From Volvox africanus (lineage: Eukaryota; Chlorophyta; Chlorophyceae; Chlamydomonadales; Volvocaceae): a DNA stretch of 64,000 nucleotides. Below, piece by piece: positions 1 through 11,500 of this stretch (its first letter is position 1; the number at the start of each line of letters is the position of its first letter). A model generated the notes under the pieces. The model did not search any database, was not told where the DNA came from, and was given only the letters and a program-made list of their open reading frames with translations. The position numbers and the translations under genes are program-made. The DNA lies in the NCBI GenBank assembly GCA_030268105.1, contig BSDZ01000017.1:2212001-2276000 (forward strand), read 5' to 3'.

Positions 1-1077
1 TCAGGTGGTGGGGCCGTGGGCCTGTGCAAGACCTTTGTAGAGCAAGGAGGCAATTTCCGTCGACATATAAAAATCGAGTTTAGAGGTGGTATTCGGCAGA
101 ATCAAATCCGGCGATGCCTGTTGTTTCCTTAGCAGAGGAAAGCGATATGTGGTCTGTGCCGTGCTGTGTGGTACTTAAAAGCTGGGCTCACCGAGTTACC
201 TCGGTGGGGTCGCTGCAGAATGTGCAGAACTAATCACTGCGCATAGACCTCTCGACTTCTTGGACCTCCGGTTCAAGGTCGAGCCGGCGCAGTAAGGCAC
301 TGCACCACTGTTGCTGAAGCCGCACCTGCACGGTTGTGGACACCGTATCTAGGGACGAAAGAGTGGATGCCCAGTCAGCATGGCACTTAGGAGCATATCC
401 TTAGATCAAGATCACGAGGGGACCCTGGGCCTATATCCTGAGCCTGACGTGTTGTAGTGCTAGCCATGCACACGGAACACAGCTCCTGACGAACAAATGG
501 GACATACCGAACTCATGCAGTACATAATGTCGACCGCCGTAGTTACATGGCATACACCGTAGCTGTTCGGGGAGCCATTGAAAGTAACTGTCGTTGTCCC
601 AAAGCCCTCGGGACTATGACACGCAGTGTGACGTACGCCAAAGCACACCAGCTTGCCAAACTAACTACGCATCATGCCCTGCATCTCAATTGTGAAACCT
701 CAGCCCGCACCAGCGTACGCGATAGCCTTCTTCCAAGGGGGGTCTTGATATTGAACCTCACTAAATCTTGTTAGGCGGCCGATCGCCAAAGATTGAAACT
801 GACCCACCTCACACTGAACATCAGCCCCAAAGCTACAATCCGCCATGCCAGCCTGCCGACCCTAAACTGCGCAGGTATGCGTTAAGACGGACCCGTACAT
901 CAAAAATGGTGCAAATTGCACATTTCACAGGAGGACCCGTTGCCCCAGTGGCAACCCCCAGCCACCACACTGGCTGCTCAGCTGACAATCCCAGCTCCTA
1001 GTCCAGCACGGGTGCGCTGTTTGTATGCTGCAGCTGTATGGCTTAGCCTGAACAACGTCCCGAGTAGCACGGCGCGC
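1..1077. other. Downstream flank of plastid L1, no gene seen
   Basis: No reading frame here resembles a protein I know, and the open frames lack splice-consistent continuations. It lies 3' of the minus-strand L1 gene. The first TGTAA motif on that strand after the stop is at 543-547, a weak candidate poly(A) signal that would imply a 3' UTR of about 530 bases. Confidence 0.5.
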
Positions 1078-3047
1078 TTACTCCTGCTTGCCCTTCGTGT
1101 TCTGGATCGCCGACACGCTCAGGCGCACAGATGGGCCCATGGTGGTGCACACGTACATGCTCTTCCAGTACACACCCTTTGCACCCGGCGGCTTGTTGGC
1201 ATCGATGGACTCCTGTCAGCATCAAAAAGCAGACAGCAGGGAATAGATATTGTCAAGACACGGCACCGTGTCCCTGGAGACTCTAGGATTAATCCTGACT
1301 ATGAAGAGGACAAAAATCCCTCCACTGTTAGAGAGTGAATGTGACCACGTTGTCGATGGACGGTGAAGGATCCGGTTAAAGTGATCTGCGAGCCGACCAG
1401 GAGTGGAGTTGAGGTCGCCCTTGATCCGGCAGATTCTATTGAATATTGTTTATGGGTGATGAATTCGGGAAAAGCACTGATTTCGGAGAAGTCAATATCC
1501 TAGGGGTGAACGGATGAGGGTGCCCCGAAATGCGGGGAGAGGTAAGGACTAGTGCCAGATGCGGCCATGCGCGAAGCCCACACATAATCCCCCACACATA
1601 ATGTGGCTGACATAGCCAGACCAGCGGTTGGCAGTTATTATCCGGCGCACGATAGGCACAAGCACCTTTCCATGCTCTACCGCAACATCGCGGCAAAGCA
1701 AGAAACAGTATAAACTCCCCGCGGTGTGCTGATATCAAGGCATCTGCAACAGCTGCCGACGTGCACAGCCTGATCACATGCCGGGCTCATGACCCCCAGG
1801 CGGCGCAATTTAAAAATGTGATCAGAGATAAACCTGCAATACGGCCTGCTGGCTGGCGGCGTAGCTGATCACATCCTACGTTTTGCAACCCCTCTTATCA
1901 TCACACCTGCACCGCCTTCAGATTGAAGAGGAGGTCGTCTTCCTTAAAGTCTGCGCGTCCAAAGAGCACGTGAAGGTTCCCCGTCTTATCCAGGCGGTAC
2001 TCCACCTTGCCACCCTTGAAGTCCTTGACAGTCTGGAGCAACAGGAGACAAACATGGAAATGAATTAATCCAATATCATGGTAGGTGTGCTTTGGCATGC
2101 GGGCAGACACCGTTCACGCATGGACGCCTCCCCACCCCGTAACTGCAAAATGCGAAAGCATCCAGCACCAAAGCGCATAAACTGATGGTTTATTATAACT
2201 TCCTCATGAAAACTATGCGCTGCGCTAGACACCACAACCATGCATAACAGACCAAATTGCGCCACCTCCCCCCAATTAAATCACCGGATGCTTGTGCCAG
2301 TAACAGACAAAGCAACTCTACTAAGCGTTCTAGCATGCTATACCGTAACAAGCAAGGTGATGGAGAATGTGCTTGCACACGCCAGTTTTGTAGCCTCACC
2401 CCCGCAACGTCCGTCGTGACAGTGCCGGCCTTGGGGTTTGGCATAAGGCCGCGAGGACCCAGCACACGACCAAGCTTGGCGACCTTCGGCATCATGTCTG
2501 GTGTGGCAATTAGCTTATCAAACTCCATAAAGCCGCCACTAATCTTCTCGATAAGGTCGTCTCCGCCCACGACGTCAGCACCAGCCTCCTTTGCAAGGCG
2601 CAGATTGTCATTCTGGGTGAGCACTGCAACACGCAGCTCCTTGCCAGTTCCGCAAGGCAGTGAGACAGTAGCACGCAGCTGCTGGTCTGAAAATTTGGGG
2701 TCCAGGCCCATGCGGGCGTGAAACTCAACACTTTCAGTGAACTTTGTAGAAGCAGTCTGCTTCAAAAGCTTAATTGCTTCCTTAGGCTCCAGCTCCGTCG
2801 TGCGCCCAGGAGTTCTCGTCTGCATCGCCTTAAAGCGCTTGGAGCGAGGCTTCTCGCGCCGCACGTTCTGCTGCTTATTGGACGCTGCCACTTCGACCTC
2901 CTCGTATTCTTCAACAGCTGCAGCATGCACCACATTATCCTGTAGGCGTTGCAGCCGGCTTGGGACGACCGGCCTAAAAGGAGCCGGGCATCGGCGGACG
3001 CCGGCGGTAGGCTGCAGCAGCCTTTGATGCAAACCAACTGTAGCCAT
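1078..3047 (-). CDS. PRPL1: Plastid ribosomal protein bL1c (50S subunit)
   Basis: Nucleus-encoded chloroplast 50S ribosomal protein L1, which forms the L1 stalk of the plastid ribosome. Three exons read on the minus strand: 2400-3047, 1907-2032 and 1078-1212. All junctions are phase 0 with GT-AG introns, giving 302 residues. Residues 1-80 are a basic, alanine-rich, divergent leader consistent with a chloroplast transit peptide. The L1 core follows: [19 protein letters not shown], a GGDDLIEKI segment, the hallmark [16 protein letters not shown], then [12 protein letters not shown], and a C-terminal exon with [14 protein letters not shown] and TTMGPS as in plant plastid L1. The start was chosen as the first ATG of the long first exon, just before the leader. 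Intron 2 (1213-1906) is long and carries a dispersed repeat near 1440-1580. A transposon-like element begins only about 144 bases upstream of the start codon. Confidence 0.95.
1440..1580 (-). repeat. Dispersed repeat, copy 1 (in L1 intron 2)
   Basis: About 140 bases inside intron 2 of the L1 gene match, in reverse complement, a stretch near 61440-61585. The shared core includes GCACTGATTTCGGAGAAGTC (one mismatch) and GATGAGGGTGCCCCGAAA (exact). The match weakens towards both ends. This is probably an old copy of a non-autonomous mobile element; its ends are not defined. Confidence 0.65.
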
Positions 3048-3190
3048 CTTTGTTGCTTTGGAGTAATGCAAATCGGATGGCTTGCTGTGATTTCTAAAAT
3101 GTTGTCCTCTCGGCTCACAAAACTTGTGGAGGGTCCACTTTTTGCCGTACAATTCATTCCTATCACCAAGAAATCCTTCGGGAGCAAACA

Positions 3191-4474
3191 TACCGTATTA
3201 GTTTTGATCGTCCGGCATGCTGGTGGCCATGAAAATGATACGTCTGGCGTATGGCCTATGGTTAAGCCAGCGTTCAACCCTGGCGTACTGTTCCTCTGGC
3301 GTATGAAATTATCAGTGATTCACGAGCGCAGTATTTCTATGCTGGTATTGTAAGCTATAGAAGGCTCAGGAAATGATCCAACATATAATTTTACACGGAG
3401 TCGGCCAGATGACCACCATCTCCTGGCTCTCCGCCTCAAACGGTCTCAAACGTGACACTTTCAGTTACTATATCTTCTAATCATAAATGTTTGATCATAA
3501 ATGTATATGTGACCTTATAACGGTCAAAGTGAACTCCGCACACTGCATCCTACGAGACAAGACGGCCCCGAGTCTCAACCTGCGCCTGCGTTCTGTGCCG
3601 TCATATTTCTAACACCGCTCAAAACAGGTTAACCGACATTGGAGAAACCCCTTGCTTCACATCATAATGACCGACCTGACCCTCTGGCATGGGTTCAGTG
3701 GGGGCATTATCCAATCGAACCAGCTGAGGCGTGTGGACAATTTCGAAGTTTCGTCCTCAATCTCCTCAGTCTGCATACCTAGGTTAAAGGATTTAAGGCG
3801 CCCGCTCCTGATCCAGGCCTCTCGAGGCCTAATGGATTCCACTCCTCCAGGTGTTATGTGTTCTCATCGGCCTCGGTACCATCCAGCCTACCGGCTAACG
3901 CCGAGAGGGCCTAACCCGCGACATGGACGGAAAAGGGCAAGCCAACAGGTGCAAGCCGGATAAGGGCCGGGCCGAGCCGGGTCGTAAGCCCAATACCGTT
4001 TTTGAACATTTTGATAAAGGCAGGCACAGTTTCTTGCTCTCACTCTAAGCGGCACGCCCTCTCTTGCAAGCACTGTCAAAGGGTTTTGTCCGCCCGTAAA
4101 ACCAAAACAGAGGTTCTTGCTGCTGCGCACATCTCCGCTCAGTGCAAGCGCATAACCCCGGAAGATCGCAAGGAGTTCTGCATGCGCCGCGCAGCGGACG
4201 TGGCAATTGCTAACGTTGTGTAGACTGCACGCCAAAATTGCCCTGATAGGCCGTGATGGGCCCATCAGTGGAATGATTAAGGTACCACGTGTAAGACGCA
4301 ATCGCTTACAAGACCGGCGCAAAACGCTGCGTACACAGATTAATGCCCCTACTTTATATGCCACCTAGATGAACAATACGCCAGGGGCGGAACGCTGGGG
4401 TAGCAATATAATAAAGGTTATGCATTTTACTTTTTCGGCCGCCAATTCGCCAGACGGTCAAAACTAATACGGTA
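3191..4474. mobile_element. Transposon-like element with inverted ends
   Basis: The left end reads TACCGTATTAGTTTTGATCG from 3191. The right end, read on the minus strand from 4474, reads TACCGTATTAGTTTTGACCG. Similarity continues inwards for about 110-125 bases with gaps; a second strong block (CCAGCGTTC, then CCCTGGCGTA) lies near 3270-3290 and 4375-4395. The two ends therefore form imperfect inverted repeats around about 1.28 kb. The interior carries a broken BED zinc-finger frame (3923-4223), which points to a transposase-derived element. No clear 8-bp target duplication is visible; a TA sits at each outer edge but may belong to the repeat. The family is unassigned. Confidence 0.6.
3923..4223 (+). 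pseudogene. Broken BED zinc-finger (hAT-like transposase) remnant
   Basis: Two overlapping frames make one recognisable N-terminus. Frame one starts at 3923 and contains GRKPNTVFEHFDKG, the typical lead-in of hAT transposases. The frame then shifts to a second one ending at 4223 that holds CKHC followed by HISAQC, a BED-type CxxC...HxxxxC finger, and then RITPEDRKEFC. No downstream catalytic or dimerisation domain follows before the element's right end. It is therefore a frameshifted, truncated fragment rather than an active transposase. It lies between the inverted ends at 3191 and 4474. It could also be a captured host BED-finger gene; hAT-like is the better guess. Confidence 0.6.
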
Positions 4475-4630
4475 GAATGCTGGTCAAGAACGCTCGAACG
4501 AGGTGATCCATTCACGTGAGCCAGCCCCAGACGACTAGCCTGTAACCCGTGTCCTGACTTTGACCAAAAAGCATCCCCATAACGCTCCCGCGCCAACCTA
4601 TCAGTCAACATTAAAAGAACCATGTTATCA

Positions 4631-5586
4631 TCAGGCGGCCTTTCTGTCGTCGAACAGCAACTTCAATATGACAGATGCCGTCTCGATGGCAGTGAGGGCA
4701 GCCTCGCCACCCTTGTTGCCCACCTTCCCGCCCGTGCGATCGAGTGCCTGCGGCATTAGACCAAATCGCCCTTAGAGCGAACATCTAGGTAATGCGGCCA
4801 TCAGGCCTCTTTCCCTAACCTGCTTGAGATCATTAATCGTCAGGCCGCCAAAGATGACCGTCACACTTGCAGCAGAACACAGTCCGCAGAGTTCCTCAAG
4901 AACCATATCTAGAGTCCAGTGTGAACACCGCAGACCGCGGATCGTTGATTCATTGCCCTGAATCGAAATGTAATAGGTACCCTGTGAATAAGTCCTCCAG
5001 CTGCAATGAACCATCAATTGTGTACCCCAGACTACACAAGGCGATAGCATTCCACAAATTCTACGTGCGAACCAGGCTGCCTGACCTAGGCGGCACGTCA
5101 TGCATACACGTCCTGTGCCGGGATACTGTGCAGGAACCAACCCGTGTCAGTGCTGGCGCCCAAGACGCCACTTGCCGCCGCGCTGATGACAGCATCGTAA
5201 AGCGTTGTTGCTCCACGGATCTGCACGAGCCAAACGAAGGGCCGACACAGAGCGAGCATCTAAGGCCGCATCGAGGCTTAGTGTCGCCGTGTCACCAAGT
5301 GTCCAAATTTACTTGCGATGGCACCGACGCAGACAACGCTAGCGTAATCGCCTTACTTGACCCTTTGCGACGTCTGGCAGCTGAAAGCTCGCAGGCACCT
5401 GTGCCGAGTCGCTCGCGTCAGGGACGAGATGAAGTAAATAGCAGGCCCCAACCGTGCAAAGCTCACGTCGATGTTTTCTTTCGCCACTGACTGGCTCTCA
5501 ACGACTTCCATCGCACCGTCCAGTAGTCCTTTGGTGATGAGACTGTTGAAGTTGGCTACCACGACAACGAGCTTTGCAGCCAGCAT
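4631..5586 (-). pseudogene. Degenerate lumazine synthase copy
   Basis: Resembles 6,7-dimethyl-8-ribityllumazine synthase, the plastid enzyme of the penultimate step of riboflavin synthesis. Exon-like blocks on the minus strand: 5467-5586 (VVVVANFNSLITKGLLDGA), 5317-5398 (VPASFQLPDVAK, then GDYASVVCVGAI), 5142-5220 (IRGATTLYDAVISAAASGVL), 4820-4865 (VTVIFGGLTINDLKQ) and 4631-4747 (ALDRTGGKVGNKGGEAALTA). Splice sites are mostly intact, one with a GC donor at 5316. The second block is one base out of frame between its halves, and the third-to-fourth block junction cannot be joined in phase. Family residues are altered: the catalytic His of the TTHFD-type motif is Leu, the Arg of the VARFN motif is Asn, and the Glu after VPGAF is Gln. 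No transit-peptide exon was found upstream. A decayed paralogue is most likely. Two sequencing errors in a real but divergent gene are the alternative. Confidence 0.75.
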
Positions 5587-6211
5587 CCGCCATTACGGAG
5601 CCATGATAAGTGACGGAAGTAACTCATGAATCGCGACTGGGAATAAATCGGATGCGGCGTTCTGCAAGTTTTATGGTAAGTGAATTCAAACGCCGGCTGA
5701 CACAAATTTCCTCAATTTCCCCACGCTTCCAAGCCAAGAAAGTGAGATTCATAGGACGTATCCGTATGGATCCATGGCCGCGCGGAAGATATTCGACTAC
5801 CTACAAGTTGCTGCTGGCGAGCAACGCTGACATCGCGCAAAGATGCTTGGTTATGCAAAGAAGCAATGTTAGCAGCATACGAAAAGATTCCATTAGGCAT
5901 ACTTGCACGTGGCAGGCTGGCAGACCTTTCGCGTACGGAGTAACGGCCCTAACTGCAACAACATCGTACCTCCTTACTAACAGTCGACTGGGCACGTATG
6001 CTCTAAAGCCCTAGTTGCCCTACAGGTACCATACACGGCCAGAAAACATGGACAATGCCAGCGAGCACTGACGTAAATATGCTTCCTCTTACGCGTATGT
6101 CCTTGGGACAGCTTTTAAAGGCCTCCAAGAAAAGGCCAAACATCAAGCCCCCTCCCTCCAATATCCAGGCCTTAATGCAAATGCACTTACAAAGCGATCA
6201 TGTCTGCTCCA
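5587..6211. other. Intergenic stretch, no gene seen
   Basis: Lies between the RBM42 stop codon and the first recognisable block of the lumazine synthase copy, both on the minus strand. It may hold a missing first exon or the old promoter of that copy, but I could not identify a leader-like exon with a consistent donor. Open frames here look like chance. Confidence 0.4.
6187..6191 (-). terminator. Candidate TGTAA poly(A) signal for RBM42
   Basis: TGTAA on the minus strand, about 20 bases past the RBM42 stop codon at 6212. TGTAA is the usual poly(A) signal of volvocine algae. The very short implied 3' UTR makes this only a candidate. Confidence 0.35.
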
Positions 6212-8143
6212 TTAACTTTTCTGCTTCTTGTTCGCATTACCGCCCTGGGGATCTCGCATGGTAACCTTTCGTATCGTCCGCTCCTCCCAGCTGCTCTTAC
6301 TCAGCTTGCATGGCCGATTGCCAATATACTTTCCATTCATCTCCCTCAGCGCCTTCGCAAAGTCATTGCCATCCAAGAAACTAACGAAGCCATAGCCCTT
6401 ACTCTTCTTGGTTCGCTGGTCTCGGACCACCTGCGTTGATTAAACAAGGCACATGACATTCGAGCCCAAACATGACATTCATTGAGGCACCTTTCGATGA
6501 ACGGGTGAAGGTATGCGGTGCATATGTTCAAATTCCCCGGTGCACAGCTCAGAACGCATCGAGTGCGGAATGTACCCGAAAGATGTCTGGTCACCCCTAA
6601 AAGGCATCGGGCATCGCGAATGGCGCATCACGTCAAAGGGACCAACACCTAACAGACGATGAGGACGCGCCCACTCGACCGCCGACGCCACTATACCTGA
6701 ACCTCTCCCCTGCGCTCTTTCCCTCGTCCCGCTGTAGCCAAAACAGTCCGCACCTTGGCCTTTGTAAAGGACGAGTATTTGGAGAACGACTTCGCCAAAA
6801 GATCGTCCGTGACCTCATTACCCAAATCGCCAACGAAGATGCGAAAGTCGTTATCAGGCCATTCGTTGAGGGAGGGATCCACCCACTTTTGACCACCAGC
6901 CTCCCGAAGGAGGACCTTCTTCTTGCCGCCCGGCTGCTGTTTCGAGCCGCCCGGCTTAGCTGCTGCCGCCTGCTGCTGCTGTTGCTGCTGCGTTGGCATC
7001 CCCATGCCTGCACCACCCATTCCCATGCCCATTGCCATGGACATACCCCCCATCCCCATGCCCATGCCGGATGGCATCATCCCTGCGGAAATTCACCGTA
7101 ACGCATCTCATTTAGCCATTCTTTATCTTTGGGACACGGAAAACACAAGTGACAGAAAAAACGGCTCCGGGATAGGGGGATGGCTGCGAAATGTTCGGTT
7201 TGCAGCGACGAGATAGCGACGTCTATGACATCTCCGAGCAGATCCTTGGCACAAGATTAGCAGTAACACAACGTAGCGGGGGCTGCAAGCCATGTGCCAA
7301 AGATATATTCCAGGCGTCAGTCAAGTTGGTGAAGTGCACAACCCCTACACCCGTCCTATTGTTTAATCCATGGTCGTGATCCCCTCTGCGCCTGATCTAG
7401 CTTTCCCTCACTGCGGCCTTCACTCCTGACCGTGACATCCACTTTGCGCCTTAGGAAGGTAGCTCTAGCGGCCCCTGTCACACAAGAAGCATGCATCCAA
7501 ATGGCATCTGTTTCGATGCAGCTCATGCCATCTAAGTCCTCCAAAGGCACGCTGTAACAGCCCCGAGGATGCCACACCTCCCTTCCCTCCACACGCACCT
7601 GTTTGTCCGTACATGCCCTGCTGCTGGAAGCCCGGGTTCCCCATGGTCCCGAGCTCAGGAGGAGGCGCCAATGCAGCCGCCGGCGGTGCAGAGAACTGCC
7701 GCAAAGGAAAGCAACAGAATTATAACGAGCAACCTACACGAAGCCATTTGTAGCCGAACACGTGCGCCGCACGAACCAGGATACCCCAAAGCGTCCATAA
7801 TCCATTTAAAGAATAGGTTTATGCCGCGCAGACTGGGCAGCCCTTGCATACCTGGGGCCCTTGCAATGACGCAGCAGCTGTAACTGGCGGTTTTGAAACC
7901 ACTGGCGGAGCATGCGCCACCGCTCCCAACGGAGGTCGGGTTGTGGGTATGGCGGCCCGTAAGGCCAACGAAGATTGTGGTGCAGCCGCCGCTGCGTCCT
8001 CTGTCTCCTCAGCCCCCGCTTGATTTTCCACAGCCGCTAGCTCCGCCTGTAGGTCGGCGTGGTTTGGCTTGCTCGCTTAAAAGTATTCATGGTATGCACA
8101 CAGACCTACTCACCTGAAACCGAAGCCACTCATCGTCTGCCAT
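6212..8143 (-). CDS. RBM42-type RNA-recognition-motif protein
   Basis: Single-RRM RNA-binding protein of the RBM42 family, which binds RNA in the nucleus and cytoplasm. Five exons on the minus strand: 8114-8143 (MADDEWLRFQ), 7852-8046, 7599-7695, 6754-7082 and 6212-6430. All introns are GT-AG and phases close, giving 289 residues. The N-terminal half is low complexity: an acidic/alanine stretch, proline-rich sequence, a Met-Gly repeat and a seven-residue Gln tract. The conserved core starts with WVDPSLNEWPDNDFRIFVGD, continues through LGNEVTDDLLAKSFSKY, and crosses an intron to KSKGYGFVSFLDGNDFAKAL and REMNGKYIGNRP, covering RNP2 (RIFVGDL) and RNP1 (KGYGFVSF). The C-terminus ends in a basic KKQKS. 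It is shorter than animal RBM42 because the N-terminal region is smaller. The start was chosen because the short first exon has a perfect GTGAGT donor and lies opposite the TRRAP promoter. Confidence 0.9.
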
Positions 8144-8588
8144 CCTCCCGAGTTAATGGCAACAGAGGCAATAAGTAAGGCCGTTACGACGTAACAACTC
8201 AGGCGACGCTGCTCTCAAGCCTAAGCTAGGTACATAATACGGGGTTACTTGTCGAGGGTCCAAGTTAGGTTCTTCACCACGACACGGCAAAGTTCCCTAA
8301 CGAGGCATTCACAGCACGTAGCCAAGCCGATCACAAAAAGCAGCAACGAACTATAAGTAATGTTCTGAAGCATTAATATATCTATCATAGCTTATTGCTA
8401 AATGTAGACGACTGTGGTGTACTTGCAGCTGCCTGCACTGCATGAAATGGCGGGAAAGCAGGCAGTAAGCGGGGCATAAACTTTCTTACATATGCATACA
8501 ATTTGACTAGATATACACGAAGGTGATGTCGCCCGGCAGCGCATGAATTATTGATAACGGCGGGCCCTTGTGGCCCGAACAGTGAAAA
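8144..8588. promoter_or_regulatory. Divergent promoter between RBM42 and TRRAP
   Basis: 445 bases separate the two start codons, so both 5' UTRs and promoters must share this stretch unless either gene has an upstream non-coding exon. It is more AT-rich than the flanking exons around 8350-8420. I see no recognised regulatory motif. The divergent arrangement itself is clear. Confidence 0.55.
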
Positions 8589-11500
8589 ATGTTACAGCTG
8601 TCGGACCATCATAAACGGCTTACTGACCCTGCTGCATGTGAGTGTTAATGGGGTGTGTGCAAAGACAGCCAACGGCGGCATTCTTGACAATCGTGTTTTT
8701 TCGCTCTGCAGCTGTGGAAGATAAGGTCAAGATTGCAGCTGAACTAAAGGAGAACATTGATATTGTGCTTACAGCGGAGTATTCAGCGTTTCTGTCCACC
8801 TTCTTCAAACCTTTCTGCGATATCTTGCGTACTGTTCCGCCGCAGTTTGCTGACACGCCAGAACATAAGCTTCGTAACACTGTCCTTGACATTTTAACCC
8901 GTTTGCCTATCAATGAGGCTTTTAAGGGCTATATGCTGGAGCTCTATGACGTATGCCTCAACGTAACTCAGAACGACAATCAGGATAATGGGCTCCCAGC
9001 AATTAAATTGCTCCTTGACCTACAAAAGACCTATAGGGGCTACTTGGAGGCACAGGGGTCGCATCTGGCGCACTTTCTCATCAAGGTCAGGCCCGGGAAA
9101 GGCAGGGGCTGCAAAATCATCACGCCACTCGTGTTTTCCTTCCTGTGTGAAGTCCCATGCCGATCCAAGCACCTGGGGACTTTGGAACAAAAATATTGCG
9201 CGAGATCGAGCTGGTATAGCTGCGGTGCGTAACAATGTTTTCCTGTACGATCTTAGGGCTGATTTCATTCGCTCGTCGGGGGTTTCTTTCCCATCCCCCC
9301 AAAACAGTGTTTTTCGGAGTTTCCCTCAACGGTGGCGGAGGTGCTGGACCTCGGACCGCCTGGGGGGGAGGCACCCTATGCCAAGGTGCCCTCGCAGTCC
9401 ATTCCTAGCGGCAAATCCTTCAAAGTCATGGCGGAGCAGCCTTTCGTCGGTGGGTTATCTGGGCGTGGTTCCATTGACCACAGCACAGGTCAGGCAACAG
9501 TGGATGAAGAGGGATGTGACAATCCCGGTGTAAAAACCCGGACCCATAACAGGTCTGGGTAGCCCCTTCGCGGGCTCATGTATCTCTGGTCGGTCCTGTG
9601 CACGCGTCATTCGTTCCCTTGACACTGCAGTCATAGAAATCCGCAAGCACACATGCCGTTATGCAGTCCCAGCGACTTAGGGTTTGCACACATCCAATGC
9701 GCGCAGCTGCTGCGGTCCTTTTTTGATGTTCTAATTAACTCCCGGAACTGTGCCTTCTCTCCTTTTCTTCCGCCTGACACAGTTATGTTCCTCATGAACG
9801 CCTACGAGCGATTGCGGCCCACGGTATTGCCGCAGTTGGTGCCCCTCATTATCCGGGCCGCATGCCTACAGGGACCCAGTCTCAGCGATGCACACGTGCG
9901 CGGCTCCCTCTCGCAGCATTATGCAGACTTCCGGCTGGTGCAGGTCCGCTGCCTGCAATACATGCTTTGGCTCCTGCGCAATGCAGGAGCAGCGGCGGTC
10001 GCAGCTGCCGGTGGCGTAGACGGTCGCCCTGCAGCAGCAGCGGCGGCAGCCTCCTCTCTGGCCTACCCTATTGAACCCCACGTGCCAGCTATCGCGGATG
10101 CGCTGGTGCATCTGTTGCGGCAGTGCCCCGACGTGGTCACTACGCGGAAGGAGCTGATGATTGTTACGCGGCACATGTTGCAAACCGCTGTTCGGACGCA
10201 CCTGCCGGGTCATATGGATGAGCTGATGGACGAACGGGCGTTGTGTGGGGGCGGCCGCGCGTGCACGGAGACGTTGCGCCATGGGGCTTGCGGACTGCTG
10301 GCAGAGATTGTACATAACTGCCGGCGTCAGCTGCGGCCGCATCAGCTTGCGCGTGCGACGTATCTGTTCGCTTCCATCACCTGTGACGCCTCGCTGCCGA
10401 CTTCCACGCGCGCCACGTGCCTGCGTGCGATGTGCGTTCTTGTGGACCCCATCCTGCAGCAAGCCAAGGCACCAGCCACAGGGCACGACCCGGGACTGCG
10501 AGTGCAGGGCCGCCGGCTGTTGGGACGCATCCTGGAGAGCCTCGTGGGAGCCATGAAGCACCTTCGGGCCCAGGTGGGAACTTGTGATACAGGTCTTGAT
10601 GGTGGGGCGTTATTTGCGACACGGCAAGGGATGTCTTACACGAGTCAGAGGACCCCCTGGGCTGTTCGATAATAATCCGCCATGACATCTGGGCATGGAG
10701 AGGTCACAAGGCACTCAGGATGGCGTCCATGTCACGAAGAGAAAGCATGGTGGACGGGTGCTGAGTAATGCTTAGAGTCATGGAATGCCATCCAGACCAG
10801 TAGGGGATGGACTCCGCAGCTTGAGGGCTGTCCACATGGTAACATATCGGTCAGGAACGTACATCCTTGTGGAGGGCGAGATAGCTAGGGAAGGTGGAGG
10901 TGGATGGCTCATGTATCGTATTGTTTACCTTTGCAGGGAGCAGGCAGCTCTTGTAAGCAGACATAACGGGGTTTTACAAGTAAAACGATGATAATGGTGG
11001 CATTGAAAAGAACCGAGACTGGACAAAGTACTGATGCACGCTGTATGCATCCAAAGACATCCCAAACTAGACTGGTCATGTGATAAGTGTTGTTTCATGT
11101 CGCATGTGCACCCGCGTCCTCCATCAGGGTGGCCGCATTATCTCAGAAGCACGGACTGAGCGGGAGCTGCTGGACAAGCAGCGTGCAGCCATGTGCAGCC
11201 CTTGCGGCGCCGCGGCTGCTTTGGGTCCTGATGACATGCTCAGCTCGGTCACTATCCCTGGCGAGAAGGAGCGTGAGGTGGTGGAGAGCCGCGCCATGCT
11301 GCAGGGCCTGCTACCGCACATGAAGAACCTTGCTTACGCCCTGGCACGCTATCACCTCAACGTGCCCCCCCAGCCGCCACCACAGTCGCCGGCGGTCCCG
11401 GGGCAATCACTTCCGCCGGTAGCGTCCGGCCCTGGAGGCCTGAGTGAAGAGGAGGCACGATTGATGGCGAGGCTATGGTCTAACGGCCTTCGTTGCCTAA

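Noticed and set aside
3888..4364. Minus-strand open frame of 158 codons opposite the BED finger
   Set aside because: The plus strand carries the recognisable BED finger and hAT-like lead-in; the antisense frame is its shadow.
9866..10561. Antisense open frame of 231 codons over TRRAP exon 4
   Set aside because: The plus strand encodes conserved TRRAP sequence there; the antisense frame is a composition shadow of GC-rich codons.
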